Shown in pieces: positions 10,544 through 21,375 of a stretch of DNA of 64,000 bases. Origin of the DNA: Ephemerocybe angulata (lineage: Eukaryota; Basidiomycota; Agaricomycetes; Agaricales; Psathyrellaceae). The stretch spans positions 310,001-374,000 of the forward strand of contig JAACJK010000060.1 in the NCBI GenBank assembly GCA_013368325.1. The letters are read 5' to 3'. Positions within the stretch are counted from its first letter, which is position 1, and every line of letters starts with the position of its first letter. The notes below the pieces were generated by a model, which searched no databases, had not been told where the DNA came from, and saw only the letters and a list, made by a program, of their open reading frames with translations. The position numbers were made by a program, and so were the translations under genes.

Positions 10544-11125
10544 CTACCAATCCCAACACGACCGCAACGCACGATCACACCCTGGCTTACACTTCAGAGG
10601 CCCAAAACGATCCACATCCCACCACGCCGGTTGTCCGGGGTACCGCGGGTGGGATTCAAACTTCGGGGCTGCAGGCGTTTGGGGCGCAGTGGGTTTGGGT
10701 GCGGCAGGCGGCTTTGGCGCGGCGGGTTTAGACGTGGGTTTTGTGGAGGCTTTATTGCCTTTGAACTTGGCCTTCACGCGGTCGACTCCGTGCATGACCT
10801 TCGTGGTGATCTTGTTGACTATGTTCTCGCGTTCGACGAGCTCGAGGGCAAGGTCGATATCGGAGAGGTCGCGCGCTGTGTAGTGAGGGAGTGTCGGGGT
10901 ATCGATAGGTGCTGGTTCCCGGGACTTCATAAGCGCTGGCTCCCGGGACGCAAGCAGGGAGGGATAGTTGTCAATGTCTGGCAACTTGAGTTCGAGCGAT
11001 TGTAAGTGTCATAATATGTGAGGAGGATTTGAGATGTGGAGGTGACGTACTGGTCGGGCGCGAACCGAGGCACTGAGGAGGATGGTGCTCAGGATGGTGA
11101 GAGCGGTGGACGAAATGAAACGCAT
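10544..11125 (-). CDS. Secreted Ala/Pro/Lys-rich protein, 171 aa
   Basis: Two exons, 11051-11125 and 10544-10984, join in phase around a 66-nt GT-AG intron. The start is fixed by the signal peptide MRFISSTALTILSTILLSA, ending near SVRARP. The middle is charged and helical (DLSDIDLALELVEREN). A low-complexity run KPAAPKPPAAPKPTAPQTP follows. The C terminus has two cysteines close together plus a third (CKPGCDRALRSC). I do not recognise the family. The size, signal peptide and Cys-bearing tail fit a small secreted or effector-like protein; function is unknown. Confidence 0.75.
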
Positions 11126-11637
11126 GTTAGAGCGGGGGGGGCTCGTGGATTGGAGGTGGTGGGTTGTAGGGCCAGCCTATGTATTGGAGCATAGTTAGTG
11201 ACCCGAGGCTGACAGTGAAGGGTATGCAGGGGCAGATACCTTTGATTTGTTGGGGATGCACCAGGCACTGAAGGGGCGATTACACAAAGTGCTCCTAATA
11301 TATGTTTATCAAGAATAGCATCTGACTCGAATCAACCTTAGGCTGGAGGTGCAGACTGAACCGGTGTGTTTGTATCTGCGATGGATGTTCCCATCGACTG
11401 CTCGCCCCTCTTCGTTTGCTCCGGAAAGTGTCGTCGATACGATACCACTTCAAGTCTATTTATATTTGGTGTAAAAGCAACATTTTCAATGTGATACGCC
11501 GGATTAAGAGGAGCGCGAGTGAGGGTCGGCGTTTTCGTCGCTGAATATGGCGAGATTTTTGAACTGCGGCTCCTGGCTGACTGTAGGAACGCAACCTGAT
11601 TGGAGCCGAGCTACAATCTTCAAACGCGGTTCACGTT

Positions 11638-12013
11638 TCACCGGTCTCTCCGGCGGCGTTTTAATATAAATTCGCAGGTATCGATACTTCTCGGCGCTTC
11701 GCATATGCCGCCGGGCTCGCGTCTCTCATACTTAAGCCACGGGTATGTCCCCTGTTTTGAGAAGTCATACCTCCGTTCGAGGCGCTCGCCGAGCGCGCTG
11801 ACGAGATCCCTCGTCGAGATGTCGCTCAGCTGGGAGCTGAGCTCATCCATGACCTCTCGCGCATGGAGGTCGTGGTAGAAACATGTTCGTATAAGTCAGC
11901 TAGTACTTCTAGATGAAGGCGCGCGCACGTACCTCGTGATCACTGTGAGCGTGGCCTGTACACGCCATCGACGCAACAATCGAATATCTCAACAGAAAGC
12001 GTTTTGGCCTCAT
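11638..12013 (-). CDS. Small secreted-type protein, TREL/ERLERR family (possibly decayed)
   Basis: Exon 1 (11933-12013) gives MRPKRFLLRYSIVASMACTG...HSDHE, a positively charged start and hydrophobic core like a signal peptide. Exon 2 (11638-11853, if the acceptor is the AG at 11854-11855) gives LSDISTRDLVSALGERLERR and a basic tail. In total this is 98 residues. The TRDL..L.ERLERR motif matches the genes at 25,787 and 58,245. Upstream of my acceptor the in-frame peptide HDLHAREV also matches those paralogues, but no usable AG precedes it. The zinc-finger cysteines of the relatives are not kept. TATATATA touches the ATG, which is odd for a real start. It may be a pseudogene. Confidence 0.5.
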
Positions 12014-12733
12014 ATATATAGCGCCCAAACTCACAGCACTTACATAGTTAGTATCCGCTACGCGGGTACTAGCAAGGAAGTAGTGGGAAGATTTGGAACT
12101 TCCCCTCGGGTAAACAAAGTTCTGCCAGGGCCCAAGTTTCACATCCTCCCATACCGGGAAGCTCCCACGCTGGTGGCGCCAAGTGGTAACTAAGATGTAA
12201 GCGCCCGCCACCCTCTACTTTACCAAATTTGCTTTGTAAATAGGTGTGTCAAGCTGAGAGTCGTTCTGGGTATGTATGGCGAGTTCTCGGTACACAAGAA
12301 GAGTCAGCTGGGATGATGCTTCAACCTCGATAAGTTACTGGTGGCGGAAGAGGTTTCAGGCTCTATAATCAGCGGTGTTTTGCCACTGTACGCCGCTACG
12401 CATTGGACTTGTAGACAGGGGCGAAAGTCTCCTCTATGCCATGATGCATCACCCACGTCGTGGTGGACTTCTGCCAGGGAGGTCGGGGTCGAATCTCGAC
12501 AAGGACGAGGTAAGGCTCTGGGCGCCTAACGACCCAGGTGTGGTATCCGAACGAGCTCTAAAGCACCGTGGGCTTCTCGTGATGATCACTGGAACCCTAA
12601 AATGACATATATTGATGATGATACTGATGCGATCCATGGACGACACCATCGTACCAACCATCAGAGCATATATTCCTCCATACCCGAGAGAACCCACCTA
12701 CAAAACGGGTGCAAGTGCTTGGGCAAATACACC
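12014..12733. other. No supported gene
   Basis: Short open frames between about 12,340 and 12,605 have no recognisable domain, no start context and no plausible splice partners. The stretch contains the promoter of the peptide-precursor gene at its right edge. Confidence 0.4.
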
Positions 12734-12740
12734 TATAAAA
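12734..12740 (+). promoter_or_regulatory. TATA box of the peptide-precursor gene
   Basis: TATAAAA lies 55-61 bases before the ATG at 12795. Confidence 0.6.
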
Positions 12741-12794
12741 CGTCGAGTGAGAGTCCTCAAAGGTATCACATCTACACACGTCGCATATCTTACC

Positions 12795-13099
12795 ATGCGC
12801 TTCAATATAAATATACTCGCCACGACTACCATCGCGAGCCTCTACCTCAGCACTACGCTCATTAGTGCGTTACCCACGGGATCCAGGATCGGATTTATTC
12901 GCAATCTCGAAAGTGAAGAAGTGGGGACGACTACATGGGCGACACTCGACGGGACTGGTGACAGTAGCTCGACCGCCGAAGAGATAGATAAGCGAAACTC
13001 ACTTTGCCGTGTTGGTATGTAGGCATAGTATAGTATCTCAAACTCTTGTCTAAACTCCCGCGCACCGTCTTAGGTGTCATTTGCTCAGGCACCTATTGA
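12795..13099 (+). CDS. Secreted precursor with a predicted Kex2-released 14-residue peptide
   Basis: Two exons (12795-13014 and 13074-13099) join around a 59-nt intron with the donor GTATGT and a CTAAA branch region, giving 81 residues. MRFNINILATTTIASLYLS is a strong signal peptide, cleaved near LISA-LPTG. A Ser/Thr/Glu-rich propeptide follows and ends in EEIDKR. Lys-Arg is the classical Kex2 site; cutting there leaves NSLCRVGVICSGTY, 14 residues with two cysteines spaced C-x5-C. Without splicing the frame ends at GM, so the intron supplies the second cysteine and the end of the peptide. It has no CAAX box, so it is not a classical basidiomycete pheromone. The role is unknown; a secreted signalling or effector peptide is inference. 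Confidence 0.72.
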
Positions 13100-14139
13100 C
13101 AGTATATTTGTATATCCCGCTCATAGCAGTTCGATTATGATGTGGGAGTTCTGGACGACAACCGAGGGGCTTCCTGAAAATTCGTAACTTAAATAAAAAC
13201 ACGACTCGTGGTTCGACACAGGACAATACAGTTTAAAATTTTGTTATCGCCTTGAGCAGCAATAGTGCCCTTTCGGGTCTGCTTCAAACCTATACGTCTC
13301 ATGAGAGGACAAGATGCACCCATGCACTGTCGGTACTATGCATGGTAGCTCTGCTAGGTAAGGCGGGCGGAAGGGCGAAGCCTAAATCCCTGACCGGCTC
13401 TCACGTTCTAGTAGCTACGTATAATCACGATTTACGCATATAACCACTCACTTTGAGCACCGTGCCAGTGATAGGTCACCTGCCAATTGTTCGTGAGCTT
13501 TCAGTCTGAAACTCTGAAGAAGAGTCTTGTCTGAGACGCGGATTTAGAACCAGTGTCACCGCTGCCCCAGGTGCGTCTCTCGGGGACTGTCGCTGAGTGT
13601 CGTATGTGCTAAATGCTACTAGTGGGTGCTAAAATCCCGGAGTCCGGAGTACCCGGAGTGGGAGTTGTGCTAGTCCCTCCGCCTGTATAGTTGTAAAAAG
13701 ACTTCAGTATATGAAAGAGGGTACTGTGGGGCCAGCTGTTCCTGGCTCTAACAGGCTTGGGATGGGGATCACTTCTTCTCTCATAACTCCAGGAACGTCG
13801 AAGATGTCAACCCCTCTGGACTGGACTAGACACCCTGAGGAGCCGTAAGTTCTGCTTCCAATTTACCCATAAGCGCCGAATGCGGAAAAGAAGATGATCA
13901 TTTCTCAAGTTCTCCACCTCAGTGGCACGACATGCATTTGGAATGCACCACTGTCAACGTCGACGGACTCAAACATACCGTGGGTGATGTATTCTCCCTG
14001 GTGCCTTCCTCATCAGCCGCTACTAATAACGCGGACTTCTCCCGAAGCGTTTGTGTCCATGATCTCTATCCATCTTGGAGAATCACCCAGGAAGGTTTAA
14101 GAAGGGTGCTTGTGTTGTCCGTGGCCGGTAAGGCACGCC
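13100..14139 (+). other. Upstream region of 7TM gene 1, related to that of gene 2
   Basis: I see no gene. Several blocks recur in order upstream of the second paralogue. An example is TCTGAAGAAGA.TCTTGTC.GAGA near 13,510, which returns near 15,840. Another is ATTCCAATTTACC-like sequence, and a third is CCTCATCAGCCGC near 14,010 and 16,590. The duplication therefore carried roughly 0.7 kb of promoter along with the gene. Confidence 0.5.
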
Positions 14140-15433
14140 ATGTCGACCCTCGAGAGCCCGCCCACGACTGGAGGCGATGTAAGCTACAGACTTACCAACG
14201 TCCCGCCGGAGGCGTTCCTGGCCTACGCCTTGGAGTTTATCGGCTGCGTCATCTCTCTCATCCCCTACGGTAAGCCCCACAGAGTGACTAAATAAACTTT
14301 GTGTATCTTATCTACGTTATGCCAACAGGATTAGCGCTCTCCCTGTACATCTCATGCGCTAGGGCATTCGTCCCGTCGCTAAAGAGGAGCGGCAGCAAGG
14401 CGCGGGCATTGCAACTCTCCTACGTCTCGCTTATCTTCCTGGCCGGGACACTCTACACAGTCTCAATCGTATGGACCATTGTGTATCTCAAGTTGGAGTA
14501 CCCACTGTATCCCGGCGGGACCCTCGCATGGGAAGAGGAACATTACAACCACCCGATGATGAACCTCGGCAATGCCGCTTTCGTGCTCACTTCATGGTTC
14601 GCCGATGGATTCATGGTACGTACCCCAGCCCTCTTTGCATGTGCAATTCTGTACTGACATATACCCGCCGGGTACCCACCGCTATCTTAGCTCCATAGAT
14701 GCTACATTGTGTGGGGTCAGGAGTCGAGGGTGTGGATGGTGCTCGTTCTTCCGGGGCTTATGTATCTCGCCTCATTCGGTGCGCATATCACATCTCATCC
14801 CGACGCTTTCGAAAAGGAATACTTATATCATTGTATACAGCAACCGGAATTCTTCTCCTAACCCAGACATCCCTTCCACATGAATCACTCTTCTCCAAAA
14901 TCAACTTTGGCCTTGCGTACTTCGCCATCATCGCCTCGCTCCACATTCTGCTCACGCTCCTCATCGCCTGCCGTCTCTTGATGCACCGTATCCAGCTCCT
15001 ACGCATACTGGGGCCAAACAACACTTCGGTAAAAATGTACACGTCCACGAGCAGCATCTTCATCGAGAGTTCTGCGCTATACTCCACGTTTGCGCTGCTC
15101 TTTATTGTGCCGTATGCGTTTGGCCATCCTCTCGCGCTATTCACGCTGGCGTTCCTGGCCCAAGTCCAGGTGAGATTTCTATAATAACCTGCGTGGTGGT
15201 TAGTTGAATAACAAGGGCTAATATTGGTTATGATTGTCTGGCAGGTGATCTCGCCCCTGCTCGTTAATTACCGCCTCATCAAGCAAAAAGCCTGGACGTT
15301 CGGAACGACGAGAGACATACATGCCTCAGTTGGTGGACCGACAGAAGCCCGTTTCGATGATGGGTCAATTCAGCTTAAGGATGGTGTTCGACGTTCAGAT
15401 ACCGGGGAGTCGGACCTGGCCAAGACGGCGTGA
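14140..15433 (+). CDS. Seven-helix membrane protein, paralogue 1 (340 aa)
   Basis: Five exons (14140-14269, 14329-14615, 14691-14778, 14841-15169, 15245-15433) join in phase to 340 residues. Hydrophobic helices can be seen at ALEFIGCVISLIPYG, SYVSLIFLAGTLYTVSIVW, NLGNAAFVLTSWFADGFM, WMVLVLPGLMYLASF, FGLAYFAIIASLHILLTLL, SSALYSTFALLFIVPYAFG and LFTLAFLAQVQVISPLLV. Conserved loop features are KLEYPLYPGGTLAWE and EHYNHP between helices 2 and 3. It looks like a plasma-membrane protein with a cytosolic tail. I know this layout from many hypothetical basidiomycete proteins, but no ligand or activity is established. It is not an STE3 pheromone receptor. Exons 2, 3 and 4 have the same lengths (287, 88, 329 nt) in paralogue 2. 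Confidence 0.9.
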
Positions 15434-16710
15434 TCGATGCACTTACTTAGCAAGTGTCTCGGATGCAGGTGTGCGCGTAGTAGTGTGTACGTATATACGC
15501 GTCAGGGTTTGTCTCCGCTTGCGGGGTTCGTATTATGTATCACCTACCTGCTTTTGCACTCTACTTTACATGTCAGACTATATATATTACCTGTGCTACC
15601 AAGTATTGTCAATAATGAATGCTTCCGACCTTGCCGTGCGGAAGAATCGAGGAGGAATCTCCGAGTCTTACAGTCGTTCTAGATCGTGGCGTGACTTGTA
15701 AGAGAAAACAAGTAAGGATCTCTCCATAATCTCATTAAAGTGCACCAGTCCACTGGGTATTGCCTAAATTTCATGGTAGCTCTAGTGGACCCCGGTCGGC
15801 AAGACGACGATAGATCCTCATAGGGATGTACGCGGCACTCTGAAGAAGACTCTTGTCCGAGATACGGAGTGAGTGGGTTCAGAAGAAGTATCAACAACAC
15901 CTTCCCCATCATGCTTCGGGACTCCTGAATGGGGGCACACATTGACATGCTACTCCGTCCTGGGCACTGTTGTCGAGTACGAAATAGCGAGACTGAAAAT
16001 ACTGGTAAGCGAATACCGGGAGTCAAGCTATGGTTATCCTGGGCTGGAGAGTGTCGTAAACATAAGAGGCGCGCCTTGATGGAATTATCTCAGGACGCCG
16101 TGGTTCGACGATCATTCGGTAATGGTTACATTGGGTCAGACGCAGTAGTACCTTGTAAGACATACAACTTTCAAATGCGATAAGGGCTTCATAGTCTCCA
16201 TCCGACACAATATCGTGCTGCTATGATTCAGCACTCTAAGCACCGAAGAGCTAGATACCGGGGATGAAGAATGGCATTATTCTTGGTGTTCATCATAGAA
16301 TGCCCTTCGCAGGCCGATATTAGCGCCCACTATCTTCGAAATTGATTGATGTTGGTCTCCTGACCATTCTTCCAGTTCACGCAAGCCAATGAAGAATATC
16401 TCTTGGACGGCATTGGTAACCCCGAAGAGTCGTGAACCCTGATTCCAATTTACCTGCCCGGGATGAGAAGTAATTTATCACATCTTATCGATCATGGGTA
16501 GGCAGTATCAAGACGTGCGATCTTCAGGATCAGCTCTTGAAGCACCCTGCACATTGCGGAATATGTCCCCTTCCTTAATTTTCCCTCATCAGCCGCCGTC
16601 AGCGAGACCTTCTCCCGAGCCATTAGAGTTCAGCCTCGTCTATGTATATCACCCATAGTGGACCTTAAAGTGGTTCCCTATTTAGGTTATCCTGCTGAAG
16701 GCTAACAGCA
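15434..16710 (+). other. Intergenic, duplicated upstream region of 7TM gene 2
   Basis: I see no supported gene. The order of short conserved blocks follows that of 13,100-14,139, as expected from tandem duplication. A 115-codon frame on the minus strand has no recognisable domain and crosses these duplicated blocks. Confidence 0.5.
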
Positions 16711-17974
16711 ATGTCGACCCTCGAGAACTCAACCACGACTGGAGACCATGTCTACAGGCTCACCAACGTCCCACCCGAGATGTACCAAGCATACGCTTTG
16801 GAGTTCATTGGTTGTACCCTCTCCCTCATTCCCTATGGTAGGTCTCACAAAGTAGTCAAGCACGTGAAGTTCTCTAAGCGCCCTGTCAATAGGATTGGCG
16901 CTTTCTCTCTTCATATCTTGTGCCAATGCACTCATACCGTCGTTGAAAAGAACCGGAAATAGGGCACGAGTACCTCAGCTTGTATATGTCTCGCTCATCT
17001 TCCTAGCCGGGACGCTATACACCATCGCCACCCTCTGGATCGTACTGTACCTCAAATTGGAGTACCCGCTTTACCCAGGCGGGACCCTCGCATGGGAGTT
17101 AGAACACTATAACCATCCTATGATCAACCTGGGCAACGCCGCCTTTGTCCTGACATCATGGTTCTCGGACGGATTCATGGTGATAGCTCTTTCTCAGTCT
17201 CCCTTCCTACATGTACTGACGTTGTATCGATGCGTTGATGTCCAAATCTGCAGATGCACCGATGCTATGTCGTGTATAGCCAGGGATCAAGAATCTGGGT
17301 TGTACTCGTCCTCCCGGGGCTCTTGTATCTCGCTTCATTGGGTATGCCCTTCTCCGACGTCCAATGTCCATCGACAATGTACAGCTTGAAACTGACTTTC
17401 TCCACTTAGCGACTGGGATCCTCCTGCTGACCCAGACATCGCTCCCCCACGAATCGCTCTTCTCCCAGATCAACTTCGGCCTCGCGTACTTTTCCATCAT
17501 CGCCTCACTGCACATCTTACTCACCCTCCTCATTGGCTGCCGGCTCTGGATGCACCGCATCCAACTTCTAAGGACCCGGGGCATTGATAATGTCTCAGTG
17601 AGGATATACACGTCCATGAGCAGCATCTTCATCGAGAGCTCCGCGCTCTACTCTACATTTGCGCTGCTCTTCATCGTGCCGTTTGCGCTTGGCCATCCAG
17701 CTGCCCAGTTCACGCTCGCCATGCTCGCGCAGGTCCAGGTGAGATAGTACATTTTGTCTGTATGCAGAGTGCTGATGCCAACGTGCATGTGTGGAAGGTG
17801 ATCTCGCCGCTGCTGGTAAACTACCGTCTGATCAAGCAGAAGGCTTGGACCTCGGCTACCACGAGGAGCCTACATGCCACTTCAGCTCTCGGTCTGCGTG
17901 CTGGTGAAGCGTCGATTAAACTTGATGAAAGGGCTCGACAGTCAGACGCTGGGTCTGACTCAGCGGGTGCCTGA
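16711..17974 (+). CDS. Seven-helix membrane protein, paralogue 2 (335 aa)
   Basis: Five exons (16711-16837, 16893-17179, 17254-17341, 17410-17738, 17798-17974) join in phase to 335 residues. It is closest to paralogue 1: the same start MSTLE, the same TNVPPE.. before helix 1, KLEYPLYPGGTLAWELEHY, and the C-terminal VISPLLVNYRLIKQKAWTS. Exons 2-4 have the same lengths as in paralogue 1. The donor of intron 2 is GTGATA, weaker than its relatives' GTACGT. The loop after helix 5 (RTRGIDNVSVRIY) is short, as in copy 1. The C-terminal tail is polar. The function is unknown; gene order and strand argue for unequal crossing-over as its origin. Confidence 0.9.
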
Positions 17975-18614
17975 GGCGTGCCATGTTTACATTCCTGGTC
18001 CGATCCCTTCTCTTGTGTGGGCCCACCGTGCCTAGCGCAGGTGGAAGGTCATCATAGACTGTGAAGTGTACTTATGTTTCTAATCATTTCGGCCTCTGGA
18101 TAGGCGCGACGTGTGTCCTGCATGTATATTATAAGGAGCAGACGGTCTCGTTGCCACACCTCCCCGTGGGTGAGATAATTTCTGTTCTGAGCAGAAGAAC
18201 TGAGAGAAACCTCGAGGACCTATCCCCATTCCCAGGACGCTACTCTTACAGTGGTGTGTCTGTGAGAACGTGAGTGCATGATTGGGCGCTTCTAGGTCCG
18301 AAACGAGTGGGCGCGAATCTCGTAAGTATTCGTAAAAGGGTGACAGCAAAATTGACAATGGGGCGAAGTATCCCGCTCGTTAATACTCATGGTACATAAA
18401 TCACTCTTAACTACCTACATACACTTTACAACTACACTTCAGAAGCCTCCGAGTCATACAACTTCATATCAAAGCTACAAATACCAGTCAAAAAGAATAA
18501 CACACGATCTAAGCACACTTCCTACGAGTCCCAAGGCGTTACTACTTTCGGATGGGTCGCACCAAAAGTGGTAGTATCAGACTATTAGTGCTAGGTGTGG
18601 TAATAGCTAGCTAG

Positions 18615-18782
18615 CTAGTACGGCTTGAAGGCCGCGCCGGTGACATCGTTAACGTCGTCGGGCTTGGCCCATGCGGGGGCGCCTTTTCTAGTAAAGTTAT
18701 CTCCCGGATTGGGCAGCGCGGCGGTGAGAGTGGCGAGAACGAGAGCCAGGATTGTGGTAGCGAGGCGGGTATTGAAGTGCAT
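18615..18782 (-). CDS. Very small secreted protein, 55 aa
   Basis: A single uninterrupted frame codes MHFNTRLATTILALVLATL, then a likely cleavage TAALP-NPG, then a mature peptide of about 32 residues (KGAPAWAKPDDVNDVTGAAF.. ending KPY). There are no cysteines. It begins like the other secreted proteins in this window (M-x-F-N/T, then hydrophobic). A CATAAAG box lies about 85 bases upstream. It is convergent with 7TM gene 2 and upstream of 7TM gene 3. It could be an apoplastic peptide; no family is recognised. Confidence 0.6.
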   Translation of the reverse strand: MHFNTRLATTILALVLATLTAALPNPGDNFTRKGAPAWAKPDDVNDVTGAAFKPY

Positions 18783-18865
18783 GACGGTGGAATTGGTACA
18801 GACGCCTTGTGTTGTGTTGAGAAGACTTTTGTTCTTGGTGGTTCGACTTTCACAGTTACCTCAGT

Positions 18866-19935
18866 CCTTTATGTAGTAGTTCGCGAGTCATTATCCTGGA
18901 TTAAGCCTTCGACTCGCAGGCATATTCAATGAATTGAGAGTGTAATGTAGCTAGTGTGTGTGACGCTGGATCGGCGCTGCAGCGGAGACTGCTCAGCGAC
19001 AATGGTGCTGCCCACTCTTGATGTGATCAGTATCATGATCGATACGATACCTAGAACTCGCTTTCCAACCTTCTCGCAGCCCAGTATCTCTTTCATTCTT
19101 TGCGAGAATGAGGTTCGGATAACAATGAGCTCCTGGGATACCTCAATTCAAGCTCACAGAACTAGTACGGCAGTGAGCGTTGTGAATCAATTGGGACGTG
19201 TATCGTGGTACTTGGTTTAATCGCGAAAAGTCGAAGTTCGATTCCATAACTGTGGAGTGGTCCATCTTCTGAGAGAAGGGTTCCGGAATAGAGAATGAGG
19301 ATCGAGCTTTTTTGCAGAGGCAACGCATGTGAAACTTTTCGGAATCTCTTCATGGGCATTCCAGAGTAGTATGGGGTAGAGTAAGTGCCCTATCTCCGTT
19401 CTCATCCCGCAAATGACAGCTGACAGAGCGCTCTGCGCTACACAGATATATAGAGCGTATTTGCAATCTGGTATAACGACCTGAGGAGCGCACAAGCATA
19501 CAAGTATAATGTCGGGTATGGATCAAGACTGAGACCACAGAACTTCAACGTACGACGCTCTGCAGAGCAACATCAAGTTCCAAAGAGATTGATCATGGCG
19601 CCATCACAAAGATCTTCTGGTGAGAGCTCCCAGCATCCTGGCACCTTCTACCTTCTACATGATGTACTCGGTGTACTCCATCAAATAAGTGGTCCCAGGA
19701 GAACCGTATACACATTGGATTCCAATCTCCTTATAGCGCCAAACGTGGGATACACCATCTCAAGAAGCCAAATCCTATCTTTAGCTTGTGTTGAAGAAGC
19801 CTTTACCAGTATACAGATTCGCCGTCATCAACATATTCTCCCGGATGATACTGGCAGGGTTCGAGATGCATAGCCATGGCTTATACAGGTCCTTGATATG
19901 GTCGCTCGTGCGCGCCGTGCAAAGCAACAACCCCA
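18866..19935. other. No supported gene; promoter region of 7TM gene 3
   Basis: Short open frames of 60-95 codons overlap on both strands with no domain, no splice logic and no shared sequence with the neighbours. Confidence 0.4.
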
Positions 19936-21375
19936 ATGCCCGTTTCGACGACCAATGCCACGGTCGTGAGCTACAGATTACCCACAGTCCCGCCCGAGGA
20001 GTACAATGCGTACGTGCTAGAGTTCGTCGGCGGGACCCTCGCCCTCATCCCCTACGGTACGAACACCCACCAACCCCATTCCCATTTCCGCATACTGGTG
20101 CCACTCAAGTTACTAATCCTCCTCAACCTTCATTAGGAATATCGCTCTCCCTCTTCATATCCTGCCTCAATTCGCTCATCCCAACGCTAAGGCGCAGCAG
20201 CATCTCCGTCAACTCCCGGGCGCTCTTCCTCCAGCTCACATACATTTCGCTCATCTTCCTCGCCGGGACGCTGTACACCGCCGCCGGGACGTGGGTCATT
20301 GTGTACTTGAAACTCGAGTACCCGATGTACCCTGGGGGCACCCTCGCGTGGGAGTTGGAGCATTACAACCATCCTGTTATAAATTTGGGGAATGCGGCGT
20401 TCGTTTTGACTTCTTGGTTCTCGGATGGGTTTATGGTACGTAAGATCGTAGGAGGCTCGATTTCAACTCACCCCTGCGTTGTCGGGCGCTAATTGGGACT
20501 TGTGCAGATGTATCGATGTTATATTGTGTATAACAGAGGGTGGCGAACATGGCCTGTCCTCATACTTCCTGGGGTTCTATACGTTGCCTCAATCGGTACG
20601 CCTAAGTCTCTCAGCCCAAATTCTCATACCTAACACTTGAGTTTCCTACCTATCACTCGTTTGATTGGCGCTGCGGTACGTAGCAACGGGCGTCCTCCTC
20701 CTAACCCAAACCTCGCTCCCCAAGCAATCCCTCTTCTCCAAAGTAAACTTCGCCCTCGCCTACTTCAGCCTCGTCGCCTCTCTCCACATCCTCCTCACAC
20801 TCCTCATCTCCTCGCGGCTCTGGATGCACCGCATCCGGCTACAAAAGGCGCTCGCAGGCGACGGCGACGCCCAACTCCGAAGCCCCCACAGTGTTGACAC
20901 CGCGGCGAGCAAGAGTGCTGCCGGGCGACTTGGATTGGGGATGTACACGTCGGCGAGCAACATCCTTATAGAGAGCTCGGCGCTCTACTCGACCTTTGCG
21001 CTGCTCTTCATAGTCCCGTTCGCACTCGGTCACCCCGCAGCGCAGTTCACGCTTTGCATGTTAGCCCAAGTCCAGGTGAGCAAATTCATCATCAGATATA
21101 CTAGTATCGACCACTGTTTAACTTGAACAATTCTTTACATACTCGTACTCCGCATGGTTACTGGACGGCAGGTTATATCCCCGCTCCTCGTCAACTACCG
21201 CCTGATACAGAAGAAAGCGTGGACTTCTGCTACGACGCAGAGTATTAATGCTTCGCTGGGTGGGATGCGCTTCGGCGAGGGGTCGGTGGTTGTTCTTAAA
21301 GAGAAGGAGAAGCAAGGGACGACGATGCGGCATTCGGAGCGGCGCGCGTCGTCATACTCTGATGTGAGTGCCTGA
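19936..21375 (+). CDS. Seven-helix membrane protein, paralogue 3 (367 aa)
   Basis: Five exons (19936-20056, 20137-20435, 20508-20595, 20684-21075, 21172-21375) join in phase to 367 residues. The intron positions match the other two copies. It is the most diverged: MPVSTTNATVVSYRLPTVP, a four-residue insertion before helix 2 (SSISVNSR), and a 21-residue insertion in the loop after helix 5 (AGDGDAQLRSPHSVDTAASK). Conserved parts are GGTLAWELEHYNHPV, FVLTSWFSDGFM, MHRIRLQK and VISPLLVNYRLIQKKAWTS. Codon use is more GC-rich than in copies 1 and 2, which fits an older duplicate. The function is unknown, as for its paralogues. Confidence 0.9.

Noticed and set aside
12341..12605. 62- and 76-codon frames
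   Set aside because: No domain, no homology to neighbours, and overlapping frames of similar length on both strands.
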